A stretch of 64,000 bases of DNA from Mesorhizobium sp. WSM3859 (GCF_002295065.1 NZ_NSGG01000002.1:1-64000); one strand, 5' to 3'. Positions 32,638-40,662 are shown, numbered from the stretch's first letter. The notes: generated by a model from the letters alone, not told the origin. A program made the numbers and translations.

Positions 32638-32910
32638 TCAGTCCTTCGGCGCATTGCTGTAGAGCGCCACGCCGATGCGATCATTGCGCCGCCACCGCAC
32701 CAAGGCGCGATAGGTCGTATCGTCGGCTGGGACCTCGAGCAGGAAGCGCTCCGGGATCTGCGTATCGGCGGCAACGCGCAACTCCGCGCCCTGCTCGTGC
32801 TGATTTCTGACCGAGCAGCCGATCCTGACCGCACCGGCAATGATCGTGGCTTCCTTGAGCACGAATTCGCGCGCATGAAGACGGCGCTCGGTCTCGGGAT
32901 AATTGGCCAT
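32638..32910 (-). CDS. PilZ-domain protein
   Basis: From the ATG at 32910 (AGGAG upstream) the product is 90 residues, MANYPETERRLHAREFVLKE. The RRLHAR segment matches the RxxxR of the cyclic-di-GMP-binding PilZ motif and a beta-barrel pattern follows (RFLLEVPADDTTYRALVRWR, RIGVALY). The second (D/N)xSxxG motif is not clear, so ligand binding is uncertain. With the GGDEF/EAL protein at 297 it is the second c-di-GMP-related gene here. The 363-base gap upstream to 33273 shows no other gene. Confidence 0.8.
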   Translation of the reverse strand: MANYPETERRLHAREFVLKEATIIAGAVRIGCSVRNQHEQGAELRVAADTQIPERFLLEVPADDTTYRALVRWRRNDRIGVALYSNAPKD

Positions 32911-33273
32911 ATCCGACGGGCTCCTAAGACGAGGCTCTCCTCGCCACGGAGCGGCACCATAACAGCGAGGCGTTTCCGTTCCGTTAGCGATCGCTGAAAC
33001 GACGGAGCAGCTCGATTTCCTACCCAACGGCCGTTGCGATTTGGCGGGGCGGCTTCGGGTTGCTTTGTTCGATCCGCTCGTTGTTTCCTTGCAAGAACCG
33101 AACAAGCGCAGCAGCGCGCGGCATAACTGCTCAATCTATCGATTGGGGCAGATGATCGCCGGCGCGACGCGAAAATCTAAGCCGCCTGTGGATATGGAAC
33201 ACAAAGGCTCGCCTTCGGCTATTAACAGGGGCTCAAACGTGCTTCGCTCAGTTAAAGCTTGGGAAGAAGAATA

Positions 33274-33642
33274 ATGAAACTTAGGCTCGCTTTCGCGACA
33301 ATCGTAGTAATTTCATTCTCGCCTTCGGCTGCTTGGGCCGCGAAGTCAAATATCGAGTATCTGGCTGGGCTGCCCGACGCCAAGTTAAATTTGGCCGCTA
33401 CAATCGCCGGCAACCTCGTCGGTGTGATGAAAAAGTGCCCGGCGCTGAGGCTAAATGAGGATGGAAAAGCTATGATAGCTGTTCCCGTCCTTTTGTATGA
33501 CGGGATAGACAAACACCTGACGTCGAATCCCCCCAAGTTCAAGAGGGCTGTACGTACCTATGAAAGAGCTTTCGCGATGGCGGCCCAGAGAGGGGACAAT
33601 TGCCAGACCGAGAAGGCTAGGTACCCAAAGCTTTACCGGTAG
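33274..33642 (+). CDS. Exported protein of unknown function with atypical base composition
   Basis: From the ATG at 33274 the product is 122 residues with signal peptide MKLRLAFATIVVISFSPSAA (cleavage after AWA). The mature part has two Cys (MKKCPALRL, DNCQTEKAR), maybe a disulphide. Codon use is more A/T-rich than neighbours and the 150 bases upstream are also AT-rich, which suggests horizontal origin. No family is recognised. Confidence 0.7.
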   Translation: MKLRLAFATIVVISFSPSAAWAAKSNIEYLAGLPDAKLNLAATIAGNLVGVMKKCPALRLNEDGKAMIAVPVLLYDGIDKHLTSNPPKFKRAVRTYERAFAMAAQRGDNCQTEKARYPKLYR

Positions 33643-33775
33643 ATGCATGGCAATGAAGATGTACGCGATCATGAGGATGCATGCCCCGCCATTCTGCGGC
33701 GCCTCGCCATCGCATCGACTGCTTCCTTGATCGTCTGCTGGCCGCCCGCATGCGGGATCAGTTGTGCCTGAATGT

Positions 33776-34348
33776 CTAGCCGCGGGCGATCACCCCGCTC
33801 GCATGCAGCACCCAGCGGCGGCCGTCGCTGCGGAACTCGGTGAGCGACAGCGGCTCGATGTCGATCTTCCAAACCGAGGAGAGCGACGCGCCCAGCACAT
33901 GCACGATGGCGGCGCGGATCGGTACGGCATGGGTGAAAGCGATGGTGTGGCCGCCCTCGCCGGCCAGCCGCTCCATCAGCGCAGCGCCGCGCCTGGCGAC
34001 GGCGGCAAGCGATTCGCCGCCATGGGGCGCGGCATCCGGATTGGCAAACCAGGCCGCCATGGCTTCCGGGTCTTCGGCCTGCATCGCCTCGAAGCTTTTG
34101 CCGGCCCAGCGGCCAAAATCCTGCTCGGCAAGCAGCGGCTCGACCGTCGCATTAAGGCCAAGCGCCTCGGCCGTCCTGCGCGCGGCAAGCGCCGGACTTG
34201 TCCAGACGCGGTCGGCCCGGCGCAGCGACGAAGCGAGCGCGCCGGCGCGGTCGAAGGCGCTCGGCTCCGGCGCCTCGTCCATTGGGAAGCGGCCCTTGCG
34301 CGTGGCCTGCGTCGCGCCGCTTGCGATCATCGTCAGGCGGGCGAACAT
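33776..34348 (-). CDS. Histidine-phosphatase-fold protein lacking the catalytic RHG
   Basis: This 190-residue protein has the second half of the phosphoglycerate-mutase-like fold: WTSPALAARRTAEALGL, FGRWAGKSFEAMQAEDPEAM, PHGGES and AFTHAVPIRAA with the second His. At the N-terminus, where LxRHGxT is expected, it reads TMIASGATQATR, so the phosphorylated His is missing. It is divergent from a cobalamin-riboswitch-controlled cbtBA cluster; homologues in that place are common. It may bind a phosphorylated corrinoid-pathway compound rather than hydrolyse it. Confidence 0.8.
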   Translation of the reverse strand: MFARLTMIASGATQATRKGRFPMDEAPEPSAFDRAGALASSLRRADRVWTSPALAARRTAEALGLNATVEPLLAEQDFGRWAGKSFEAMQAEDPEAMAAWFANPDAAPHGGESLAAVARRGAALMERLAGEGGHTIAFTHAVPIRAAIVHVLGASLSSVWKIDIEPLSLTEFRSDGRRWVLHASGVIARG

Positions 34349-34429
34349 CCCAAAACTCCTTGGTCCAGTGAAATTTCGGCCGCGCGAAGCCGCGTTGGCC
34401 ATTACATGTCGTTGACAGGCGAACGAAGT

Positions 34430-34560
34430 GCTGACAAGTGTTTTAGCGCTATACGGGATTGGAAGCCGGTGCGAGTCCGGCACGGTCGCGCCACTGTGAT
34501 CGGCACCCGCCGAAAGTCAGGCCTTATTCCGCAGCATAGTTGGATCAACGGGACGCAGCA
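34430..34560 (+). ncRNA. Cobalamin riboswitch upstream of cbtB
   Basis: GGAAGCCGGTGCGAGTCCGG and then GCGCCACTGTGA (34490-34499 region) match the conserved core and B12 box (GCCACTG) of cobalamin riboswitches. It ends just before the cbtB ribosome site AGGAGG. Adenosylcobalamin binding should lower expression of the cobalt uptake genes. Exact borders are estimated. Confidence 0.9.
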
Positions 34561-34577
34561 TCCCACAGGAGGTCAAA

Positions 34578-34787
34578 TTGTCCGACACCACCTTCGCCCC
34601 GACCTACGGCCCGGTTGCGATTCCCGTCCGCGAGCTTCTGCCCTGGGCCATCTTCGCCGGCCTGATGCTGATGCTGGCGATCTATTTCGTCGGCGCGGAA
34701 GAAGGCGCGACGTCGCTGATCCGTGGCACGGCGGTGCACGAATTCGTGCATGACGGCCGCCACCTGCTCGGCTTTCCCTGCCACTAG
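34578..34787 (+). CDS. cbtB: Cobalt transporter subunit CbtB
   Basis: This 69-residue protein has a TTG start behind AGGAGG, one membrane helix (LLPWAIFAGLMLMLAIYFVG) and the histidine-rich C-terminus HEFVHDGRHLLGFPCH typical of CbtB. It partners with CbtA in cobalt uptake for cobalamin synthesis. It directly follows the cobalamin riboswitch. Its stop codon abuts a composite palindromic repeat which separates it from cbtA. Confidence 0.92.
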   Translation: MSDTTFAPTYGPVAIPVRELLPWAIFAGLMLMLAIYFVGAEEGATSLIRGTAVHEFVHDGRHLLGFPCH

Positions 34788-34969
34788 GAACGGTTCAGCG
34801 AAGGCTGAACCGTTCTAGGTTTTGGTCTAACGCAATTCCGGACGGAAAACCGTTGCACACTTTTCCTGGAATTGCTCTGGAGCAGTTCGGCATCGCTGAG
34901 CCGTTCTGAGTTTTGGTCTAACGCAATTCCGAACGGAAAAACGCTTCGAATTTTTCCGGGAATTGCTTG
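34788..34969. repeat. Two tandem composite palindromic repeats between cbtB and cbtA
   Basis: A hairpin GAACGGTTCAGC/GCTGAACCGTTC (34788-34815) is followed by GCAATTCC...GGAATTGC (34832-34875). A second, diverged unit has GCAATTCC...GGAATTGC at 34923-34966 behind the same GTTTTGGTCTAACGC leader. The unit is about 90 bp. Related copies are at 35764-35864 and 3404-3446. Confidence 0.8.
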
Positions 34970-34982
34970 AAGGGACTCTGAC

Positions 34983-35723
34983 ATGGTCGGAAAACTCTTG
35001 CTGCGCGGCATGCTTGTCGGGCTGGTGGCGGGGATTCTGGCGTTTGCTTTCGCCCGCGTCTATGGCGAGCCGCAGGTCGACAAGGCGATCGCCTTCGAGG
35101 AACAGCAGGCCCAGGCGGCCGGCGAGGCGCCGGAGCCCGAGATGGTCAGCCGCGCCACGCAGGCAGGCATCGGTCTTGCAACCGGCGTGCTGGTCTATGG
35201 CGCGGCGCTCGGCGGGCTGTTCTCGCTGGTCTTTGCCTATGCCTATGGCCGGTTGGGCTCGCTCGGTCCGCGCAGCACTTCGGCGCTGCTGGCGCTGCTC
35301 GGCTTCCTTGCCGTTATCGTGGTTCCGAGCCTCAAATACCCGGCGAACCCGCCCGCGGTCGGCAATCCCGAAACCATCGCCTACCGCACCGAATTGTTCT
35401 TCATCATGATCGTCATCTCGATCGCGGCGATGGTGGCGGCGGTCGGCCTGGCTCAGCGGCTGTGGAGCAGGCTCGGCGCCTGGAACGCCTCGATCGTGGC
35501 CGGGCTCGCTTTCCTGGTCGTCTTCGCGCTGGTGAAGGCGGCCCTGCCCGACATCAACGAAGTGCCGGAAAACTTCTCGGCGACGGTGCTCTGGCAATTC
35601 CGCGTCGCCTCGCTCGGCATCCAGCTGGTGCTGTGGGCCGTCGTCGGCCTCGGCTTCGGCGCGGCTGCCGAGCGCGTGGTCGCGGCGCGCGACCAGCGCG
35701 GCCCTGCCCGCCGCTACGCTTGA
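34983..35723 (+). CDS. cbtA: Cobalt transporter subunit CbtA
   Basis: This 246-residue membrane protein of the CbtA family starts MVGKLLLRGMLVGLVAGILA. Further helices are at YGAALGGLFSLVFAYAYGRL, SALLALLGFLAVIVV, FFIMIVISIAAMVAAVGLAQ, ASIVAGLAFLVVFALVKAAL and LGIQLVLWAVVGLGFGAAAE. The conserved KYPANPPAVGNPETI loop and the LPDINEVPENFS block are typical. With CbtB it forms a cobalt permease of the inner membrane. It is controlled by the riboswitch if transcription runs through the repeats. Confidence 0.93.
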   Translation: MVGKLLLRGMLVGLVAGILAFAFARVYGEPQVDKAIAFEEQQAQAAGEAPEPEMVSRATQAGIGLATGVLVYGAALGGLFSLVFAYAYGRLGSLGPRSTSALLALLGFLAVIVVPSLKYPANPPAVGNPETIAYRTELFFIMIVISIAAMVAAVGLAQRLWSRLGAWNASIVAGLAFLVVFALVKAALPDINEVPENFSATVLWQFRVASLGIQLVLWAVVGLGFGAAAERVVAARDQRGPARRYA

Positions 35724-35763
35724 ACTCCCATGCGTTGGCCGCCACGGTTTTTCGCCCTGGCGG

Positions 35764-35864
35764 CCAAAGCGGCTCAACGGTCGACACGACCGCTGAGCCG
35801 CTTTGGTCTTTTGTTTTCTCGCAATTCCGGACGGAAAACCGCGGCACACTTTTCCTGGAATTGC
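35764..35864. repeat. Composite palindromic repeat downstream of cbtA
   Basis: A 19-bp hairpin with one mismatch (arms beginning CCAAAGCGGCTCA at 35764 and ending TGAGCCGCTTTGG at 35806) is followed by GCAATTCC (35821) and GGAATTGC (35857-35864). It has the same two-part order as the copies at 34788-34969 and abuts the start of the next gene. Confidence 0.8.
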
Positions 35865-35873
35865 TCGGTTGCA

Positions 35874-36467
35874 ATGCTGCTCGCCCTGCTGGCGGCGGCA
35901 TCGGCGCAGGCGCATAGCGGCTCGTCGGCTCCGCCTTCCCCGGGCATCCAGATCCCCAGCCTGACCCATGGCCAGATGGCGGTGATCGCGCGCTATCGCG
36001 GCGACATCCTCGACCTTGCCCAGCGCCAGACCGTGACCGACCCGACCTTCAGGCGGCTCTACAATCACGGCAATCTGCAATTCACCTACTGCCTGTGGGG
36101 CCTTATGCCGGGAAGCCTCGGCGACGAGGAAAGCCCCTTCAACGAATGCAGCCACGCTTATCTCGCCACCGCCAAGGCGCTGCTTGCCCATATGGCGACG
36201 ATGCCAGCGGCCGAACGCGAGGCGAAGGCGCTGATCTCCGACATCGACGCCGACATGGTGCGCAGCGGCGCGTCCTGGATCCTTTGCCAGTATAGCGGCG
36301 AGGCCTTCAGCACCGGCGCGGTGATCGAGCCGAGATGGCGGGATATGGTCTTCCATCTGCCGAGCCTGGCGGTGTTCCTTGCAACCATTGCCGCGCTGAT
36401 CGGGGCCGGCTGGTCGATCTTCGGCGCGCAACGGGTACGCGCTGTTTCACCGACTCGGGCCGGCTAA
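35874..36467 (+). CDS. Exported membrane-anchored protein of the cbt locus
   Basis: From the ATG at 35874 the product is 197 residues, with signal peptide MLLALLAAASAQAHS, a periplasmic domain (THGQMAVIARYRGDILDLAQ, YCLWGLMPGSLGDEESPFNE, CSHAYLATAKALL) and a C-terminal membrane helix (LPSLAVFLATIAALIGAGWS). The frame is open upstream through the repeat, but the signal peptide fixes the start. It follows cbtA and may assist cobalt uptake. The family was not recognised. Confidence 0.75.
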   Translation: MLLALLAAASAQAHSGSSAPPSPGIQIPSLTHGQMAVIARYRGDILDLAQRQTVTDPTFRRLYNHGNLQFTYCLWGLMPGSLGDEESPFNECSHAYLATAKALLAHMATMPAAEREAKALISDIDADMVRSGASWILCQYSGEAFSTGAVIEPRWRDMVFHLPSLAVFLATIAALIGAGWSIFGAQRVRAVSPTRAG

Positions 36468-36533
36468 CCGCGTCGAGATACCAGGCGAGTAACGCGGCTT
36501 GTTGCGCTGCGCGGATCGCGCCAGGCAGCGCGG

Positions 36534-37166
36534 CTACTTCGAGCGCACCCCATAAGCGGCAAGGAACGCTTCGACCGAGGCATCGGCGTGGCGCTCAAGG
36601 TCGGCTTTCGAGCGCGGGTTGCTTCCGGTGAACATCGCTTCGTTCATCGGGATCCAAAGCAGCATTCCAAAGAAATGGCTGGCCGCCAAACGGGGATCGC
36701 CGGTCTGCAACAGGCCTCGGCTGGTGAGCTTTTGAAAGCACTCCGCCACCGAGGCAAGCATGCGCTCAAAGCCTTTGTCGTACCAGCTGCGGCCAAGCTG
36801 CGGCATCCGATCGGCATTGGCGATAATCAACCGCCGGAGCTTCAGCAACTCGTCGTTCATCAGCGTCGTGGTCAATCGCCGGGCAAGCTGCTGCAGGCCG
36901 CCCTCCAGGAATTTTGCCTCGGAAAGCAATATCGTAACGGACTCGACTACGTCGTTGACCTGAGAAGCGGTTGACTCAACGACTTCGCTGAAAAGCGTCT
37001 CCTTGTCCGTGAAATGCTTGTAGACAGTCTGCTTGGAAGCGCTCGCCCTCGTGGCGATCTCCTCCATGCTGGTCCCATCATAGCCCTTGGCGATGAACGC
37101 GGCGGTCGCCGCCTCGATGATCTCACGATCCTTGCGGGCCGATCTGGTCTCAACAGCAATTTTCAT
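36534..37166 (-). CDS. TetR-family repressor
   Basis: This 210-residue TetR protein has its helix-turn-helix in IIEAATAAFIAKGYDGTSME and ASASKQTVYKHFTDKETLF. The C-terminal AefR-like ligand domain contains LLKLRRLIIANADRMPQLGR and ASHFFGMLLWIPMNEAMFTG. It is divergent from a VOC gene; the 105 bases between contain two GTACTAG-type palindromic sites, so autorepression and repression of the VOC gene are likely. Confidence 0.93.
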   Translation of the reverse strand: MKIAVETRSARKDREIIEAATAAFIAKGYDGTSMEEIATRASASKQTVYKHFTDKETLFSEVVESTASQVNDVVESVTILLSEAKFLEGGLQQLARRLTTTLMNDELLKLRRLIIANADRMPQLGRSWYDKGFERMLASVAECFQKLTSRGLLQTGDPRLAASHFFGMLLWIPMNEAMFTGSNPRSKADLERHADASVEAFLAAYGVRSK

Positions 37167-37181
37167 AGCGCCCCTCTATCA

Positions 37182-37243
37182 GTACTAGACGGTACCGTTC
37201 CCGCATGATAGCCATCGCTCTACAGTACTAGACTGACTAGTAC
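37182..37243. promoter_or_regulatory. Two operator-like palindromes between TetR and VOC genes
   Basis: GTACTAG-actga-CTAGTAC (37225-37243) is a perfect inverted repeat. GTACTAGACGGTACC (37182-37196) is a related, less symmetric site close to the TetR start. Confidence 0.6.
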
Positions 37244-37271
37244 CCGTAATTGAAACGGAGGTTTCAACCCG

Positions 37272-37676
37272 ATGACCCAGATGCTCTTCCTCAATCTGCC
37301 AGTGCGCAATCTACAGGCAGCAACCAAGTTTTATCTCGCGATCGGCGGCACGCTCAACCCGCAGTTCTCAAGCGACCAGGCCAGCTCGATCATGTTCTCC
37401 GAATCGATCGGGGTCATGTTGCTGACGCACCAGCACTACAGCCAGTTCACGGCCCGGCCGATCGGCGACGCCAAGCGCGAGAGCCAGGTGCTGATTGCGC
37501 TGACCGTCGACAGCAAGGACGCGGTCAATACGGTCATCGAGAAAGGCGTTGCGGCAGGCGGCCGCGCCGATCCCAACCCGCTGCAGGACCTCGGTTTCAT
37601 GTTCAACCGCCACATCGAAGACCCGGACGGCAATGTCTGGGAGTTCCTGTGGATGAACCCCGCAGCCATGCAATAG
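37272..37676 (+). CDS. VOC-superfamily (glyoxalase-like) protein
   Basis: This 134-residue VOC protein reads MTQMLFLNLPVRNLQAATKF at its start, with a second half repeat ending NRHIEDPDGNVWEFLWMNP, where a metal-ligand Glu lies in NVWEF. It belongs to the lactoylglutathione lyase-like group whose real substrates vary. It is divergent from and probably repressed by the TetR gene. The 5' GGAGG lies ten bases before the ATG. Confidence 0.9.
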   Translation: MTQMLFLNLPVRNLQAATKFYLAIGGTLNPQFSSDQASSIMFSESIGVMLLTHQHYSQFTARPIGDAKRESQVLIALTVDSKDAVNTVIEKGVAAGGRADPNPLQDLGFMFNRHIEDPDGNVWEFLWMNPAAMQ

Positions 37677-37872
37677 ACCGTCCGTATCGCCCTATGCCCG
37701 AATGACGCCCTGGAAGCGGCGGGGCACCCGCTCGGTCGCTCCCGTGTTCGGACCAAGCCCGACGCCGTCCTCGACTTGATATCTCGGTGCATGCGCCAAT
37801 GCGGTCGCCGGTCCGGCTAGCGCATTGCGGCGAGCCGGCGAAACCATCAGCCGTTGGCAGGCGCTGGGCGTC

Positions 37873-39198
37873 TCACCCATGCGCGTGCTCGTGGTGATGC
37901 CCTTCCGGCTCGGCCATGGCGAAAGGCAGGTCCTCGCTGTCCTGACCGGCCGCCAGTTGCAGCCTGGCGCTGAACTCGTGCGGCTCGGCCGGCGCGACAA
38001 GGCTTTGCAGATAATGATGGTCGCCGCCGACCGGCGACAGCGGCAGGCTTTCGACGGCCCCGCCGGCGCGTTCGATGGCGACGTTCGCCCGCAAGCCCTC
38101 GGCATGGCGCGAGAGGCGCAGCCGCATGCGCTCGCCCTGCGGCGTGTCGACAATCTCGAGCAGCCCGCTGGCCAGCTTGCCCGACACCAGGAACGGGTCA
38201 GGCGCGTGGTGGCCACCCTCGGCCTCGGGCGCGGCAAAGCGCACCGTGGCGACGTCGAGCGCGGGAATGTACGCGAAGAGCTCGGCCTTGAGCGAAGCGG
38301 CGATGTTGTTGGCGGCGGCGAGCAGCAGCCCGTCATTGACCGCGATCTCCACATCGACATGCAGCTTATGGCCGAGCCAGCGGGCCTTCGCGTCGACCAC
38401 CCTGTCGATCCCGGCGACATGTGCGGCGGCGTGATGAACCTCGTCGACCAGCCCCGGCTCCACGCCGTCGAGCATGCGCGTCAGCACGGAACGCGCCGAC
38501 TGCCAGACGATGCCGAAAATGGCGATGGTGATGACGAGGCCAATGATCGGATCGGCGAGCGGGTAGCCAAGCCAGACGCCGATCGCGCCGGCAACGACGG
38601 CAAGACTGGTCAGCCCGTCGGTGCGCGCGTGGTAGCCATCGGCGATCAGGGCCGCGCTGTTGATCTGACGGCCGACGCGGATGCGGAAGACGGCCACCGC
38701 CTCATTGCCGAGGAAGCCGATGATGCCGGCAGCGGCCAGCCAGCCCAGGAACCGCACCGGCTGCGGATCGAGCAGGCGATCGATCGCTTCGTAACCGGCC
38801 ACGAGCGCGCTCGCCAGGATGATCAGCACGATGACGATCCCGGCAAGATCCTCGACGCGACCGAGGCCGTAGGTGAACGTTCGGGTCGGCCTGCGTCGCG
38901 CCAGCACGAAGGCAATCCAGAGCGGAATGGCGGTCGTCGCGTCGGCGATGTTGTGGATGGTGTCGGCAAGCAGCGCCACGCTGCCCGAAAAGACGACGAC
39001 GGCGAGCTGCAGCGCGGCCGTTATCGCCAGGATGACGAACGACCATTTGATCGCCCAGATGCCGCGCTCCGTCGTGGCGATCGTGGCGTCGATCACGCCA
39101 TGCGTGTGCCCATGCGGCCCGTGATGGTCATGCAGCTGTTCGCCATGGTCATGCCCGTGCGAGCCGAAGCCGAACCAGTCGAGAATCTTCGTCAACAT
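37873..39198 (-). CDS. dmeF: Cation diffusion facilitator DmeF (Co2+/Ni2+ efflux)
   Basis: This 441-residue CDF transporter starts at the ATG at 39198. It has a His-rich N-terminus (GSHGHDHGEQLHDHHGPHGH), six membrane helices with the metal sites HNIAD and HARTD (HxxxD twice), and a long C-terminal cytoplasmic domain ending in EGHHHEHAHG. It exports Co2+/Ni2+ by proton antiport. The upstream gene, eight bases away, encodes its repressor, as in the rhizobial dmeRF operon. Confidence 0.92.
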   Translation of the reverse strand: MLTKILDWFGFGSHGHDHGEQLHDHHGPHGHTHGVIDATIATTERGIWAIKWSFVILAITAALQLAVVVFSGSVALLADTIHNIADATTAIPLWIAFVLARRRPTRTFTYGLGRVEDLAGIVIVLIILASALVAGYEAIDRLLDPQPVRFLGWLAAAGIIGFLGNEAVAVFRIRVGRQINSAALIADGYHARTDGLTSLAVVAGAIGVWLGYPLADPIIGLVITIAIFGIVWQSARSVLTRMLDGVEPGLVDEVHHAAAHVAGIDRVVDAKARWLGHKLHVDVEIAVNDGLLLAAANNIAASLKAELFAYIPALDVATVRFAAPEAEGGHHAPDPFLVSGKLASGLLEIVDTPQGERMRLRLSRHAEGLRANVAIERAGGAVESLPLSPVGGDHHYLQSLVAPAEPHEFSARLQLAAGQDSEDLPFAMAEPEGHHHEHAHG

Positions 39199-39206
39199 GA
39201 GCCGCC

Positions 39207-39464
39207 TCACAGATATTTGGTGAGCTGCTTCAGCTCTTTCAGCATGTCCCGGGTCGGCTCGCCGCCCTCGACAAGGCAATGCTCCATATGGTCGTGGATC
39301 AGCTCTCGCTTGGCGTTGCCGACGGCGCTTTCGACGGCATGGAGTTGTTGCGCGAGATCCAGGCAGGAACGGCCCTGCTCGAACATGGTGAGCACCGCGG
39401 CGAGATGGCCCTGCGCGCGCTTGAGCCGGGCGATGATGTCGGGATGGGAGCTGTGTATCGTCAT
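39207..39464 (-). CDS. dmeR: RcnR/CsoR-family metal repressor DmeR
   Basis: This 85-residue all-helical repressor has the FrmR/RcnR/CsoR fold. N-terminal His4 and His7, the Cys in GRSCLDLA and the His residues in LIHDHMEHC match the Co/Ni-type ligand set of RcnR more than the copper CsoR set. Metal binding releases DNA and allows dmeF expression. An operator-like palindrome lies immediately upstream at 39471-39492. It is in one operon with dmeF. Confidence 0.92.
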   Translation of the reverse strand: MTIHSSHPDIIARLKRAQGHLAAVLTMFEQGRSCLDLAQQLHAVESAVGNAKRELIHDHMEHCLVEGGEPTRDMLKELKQLTKYL

Positions 39465-39470
39465 GGCCAG

Positions 39471-39492
39471 ATCCTATCCCCCAGGGTAGGAT
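39471..39492. promoter_or_regulatory. DmeR operator candidate
   Basis: ATCCTATCCCCC followed by AGGGTAGGAT is an imperfect 22-bp palindrome with ATCCTA/TAGGAT arms around a C/G tract, like RcnR-type operators. It lies seven bases before the dmeR start. Confidence 0.7.
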
Positions 39493-39576
39493 ACGGCAAC
39501 CAAGGAAAGGACTACGTCCCACCGAGTGGGCGGATGCGCCGATCCCGAAATTCAATGATGATATCGGTCGGGCCGA

Positions 39577-40401
39577 TCAGGCCGACTTGCGGGCAGGCCT
39601 GGCTTTCGAGGGCGCCTTGATGCCTTCCCTGGCGAGGCTCTTCCTCAGCACCGAGGCGAGGTCGACGACATTTTCCTTTGGCGGCGGCGCGGCCTTCGGC
39701 GGTTTCTTACCCTTGCGCTTGGCATCGATCATCGCGATCAGCGCATCCTCGTAAGTGTCCTCGAATTTCGAAGGATCGAACTTCGTCACCTTCTTGTCGA
39801 TCAAAAGCTCGGCAATCTCGAGCAGGTCCTTGTCGTATTTCGGTGACGTCAGGTCTTCGAAGACGCTCTTTTCCGAGACCATCTCGTTGCGGGTGCGCAG
39901 TTCGGTGAGCAGCATGCCCTTGCCGAAAGGCTGGATGACAACCTCGCGGCCGCGCTGATAGAGCACCACGCAGGATCTTGCGGCGACGCGCTTCTTCTTC
40001 ATCGCCTCGCGCAGCACACTGAAGGCCTCGAGCGCGGCGCCATCGGCGGGGATGAGGTAATAGGGCTTTTCCAGATAGCGGGTGTCGATGTCGTCAAGGG
40101 CGACGAACTCGTCCACCTCCAATGTATGCGCCGAGGTGAGTTTCAGCTTCTTGATCTCATCCGGCTCGATCTCGATGAAATCGTCCTTCTCCAGCTCGAA
40201 GCCCTTGGTCTGGCCCTGGGTCTCGACGACATCGCCGGTCTGCTCGTCGACATAGGCGCTTTTCACCGGCAAGCCGTCCTTACGGTTCAGGATCTTGAAA
40301 TGAACTTTTCCGGTTTCGCTGGTCGCGCCGACCAGCTTCACGCCGCATGAGACCGACCCGACCTTCAGAAAACCCTTCCAGACCGCGCGTGGCGCAACCA
40401 T
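39577..40401 (-). CDS. ku: Bacterial Ku protein of non-homologous end joining
   Basis: This 274-residue protein has the Ku core from RAVWKGFLKVGSVSCGVKLV through GDVVETQGQTKGFELEKDDF, SAHTLEVDEFVALDDID, KPYYLIPADG and VVLYQRGREVVIQPFGKGML to YDKDLLEIAELLIDK. It should form homodimers that bind DNA ends and recruit LigD. A Lys/Ala/Pro-rich C-terminal tail (KRKGKKPPKAAPPPK, KARPARKSA) is typical of rhizobial Ku. No ligD is in the window. Confidence 0.95.
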   Translation of the reverse strand: MVAPRAVWKGFLKVGSVSCGVKLVGATSETGKVHFKILNRKDGLPVKSAYVDEQTGDVVETQGQTKGFELEKDDFIEIEPDEIKKLKLTSAHTLEVDEFVALDDIDTRYLEKPYYLIPADGAALEAFSVLREAMKKKRVAARSCVVLYQRGREVVIQPFGKGMLLTELRTRNEMVSEKSVFEDLTSPKYDKDLLEIAELLIDKKVTKFDPSKFEDTYEDALIAMIDAKRKGKKPPKAAPPPKENVVDLASVLRKSLAREGIKAPSKARPARKSA

Positions 40402-40473
40402 GTGCCATTCCCGTTGTCGTTGCGATCAACAGGAACATCTGGCTAGCCGTGTGGTTCCGCGGGCCGGGCGCCG

Positions 40474-40662
40474 CTAGTGCGCGGCCGCCCTGGCGTAGCG
40501 TCCGGGCGGCTGGCCGACATGGCGGCTGAAGGCGGTGCTGAAGGTGCTGGCCGAGCCATAGCCGATGCGCTCGGCCTCCTGCCGGCGCAGCAGGCCTTTG
40601 CCAGCGCCATGCGCCAAGCCAGCAGATAATCCTTCGCCTCTCGACACGCAGTCGGGCGGCAA
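40474..40662 (-). pseudogene. C-terminal remnant of an AraC-type regulator
   Basis: The frame RRQEAERIGYGSASTFSTAF followed by SRHVGQPPGRYARAA is the second helix-turn-helix of an AraC protein. Upstream the reading shifts: a neighbouring frame reads LLAWRMALAK-like residues where the first helix would be. The effector domain is missing. It lies beside ku, in the otherwise gene-free 40402-40762 region. Confidence 0.65.

Noticed and set aside
33669-33872. Minus-strand frame reading LDIQAQLIPHAGGQQTIKEA
   Set aside because: Partly coding-like, but it overlaps the phosphatase-like gene and has no credible start.
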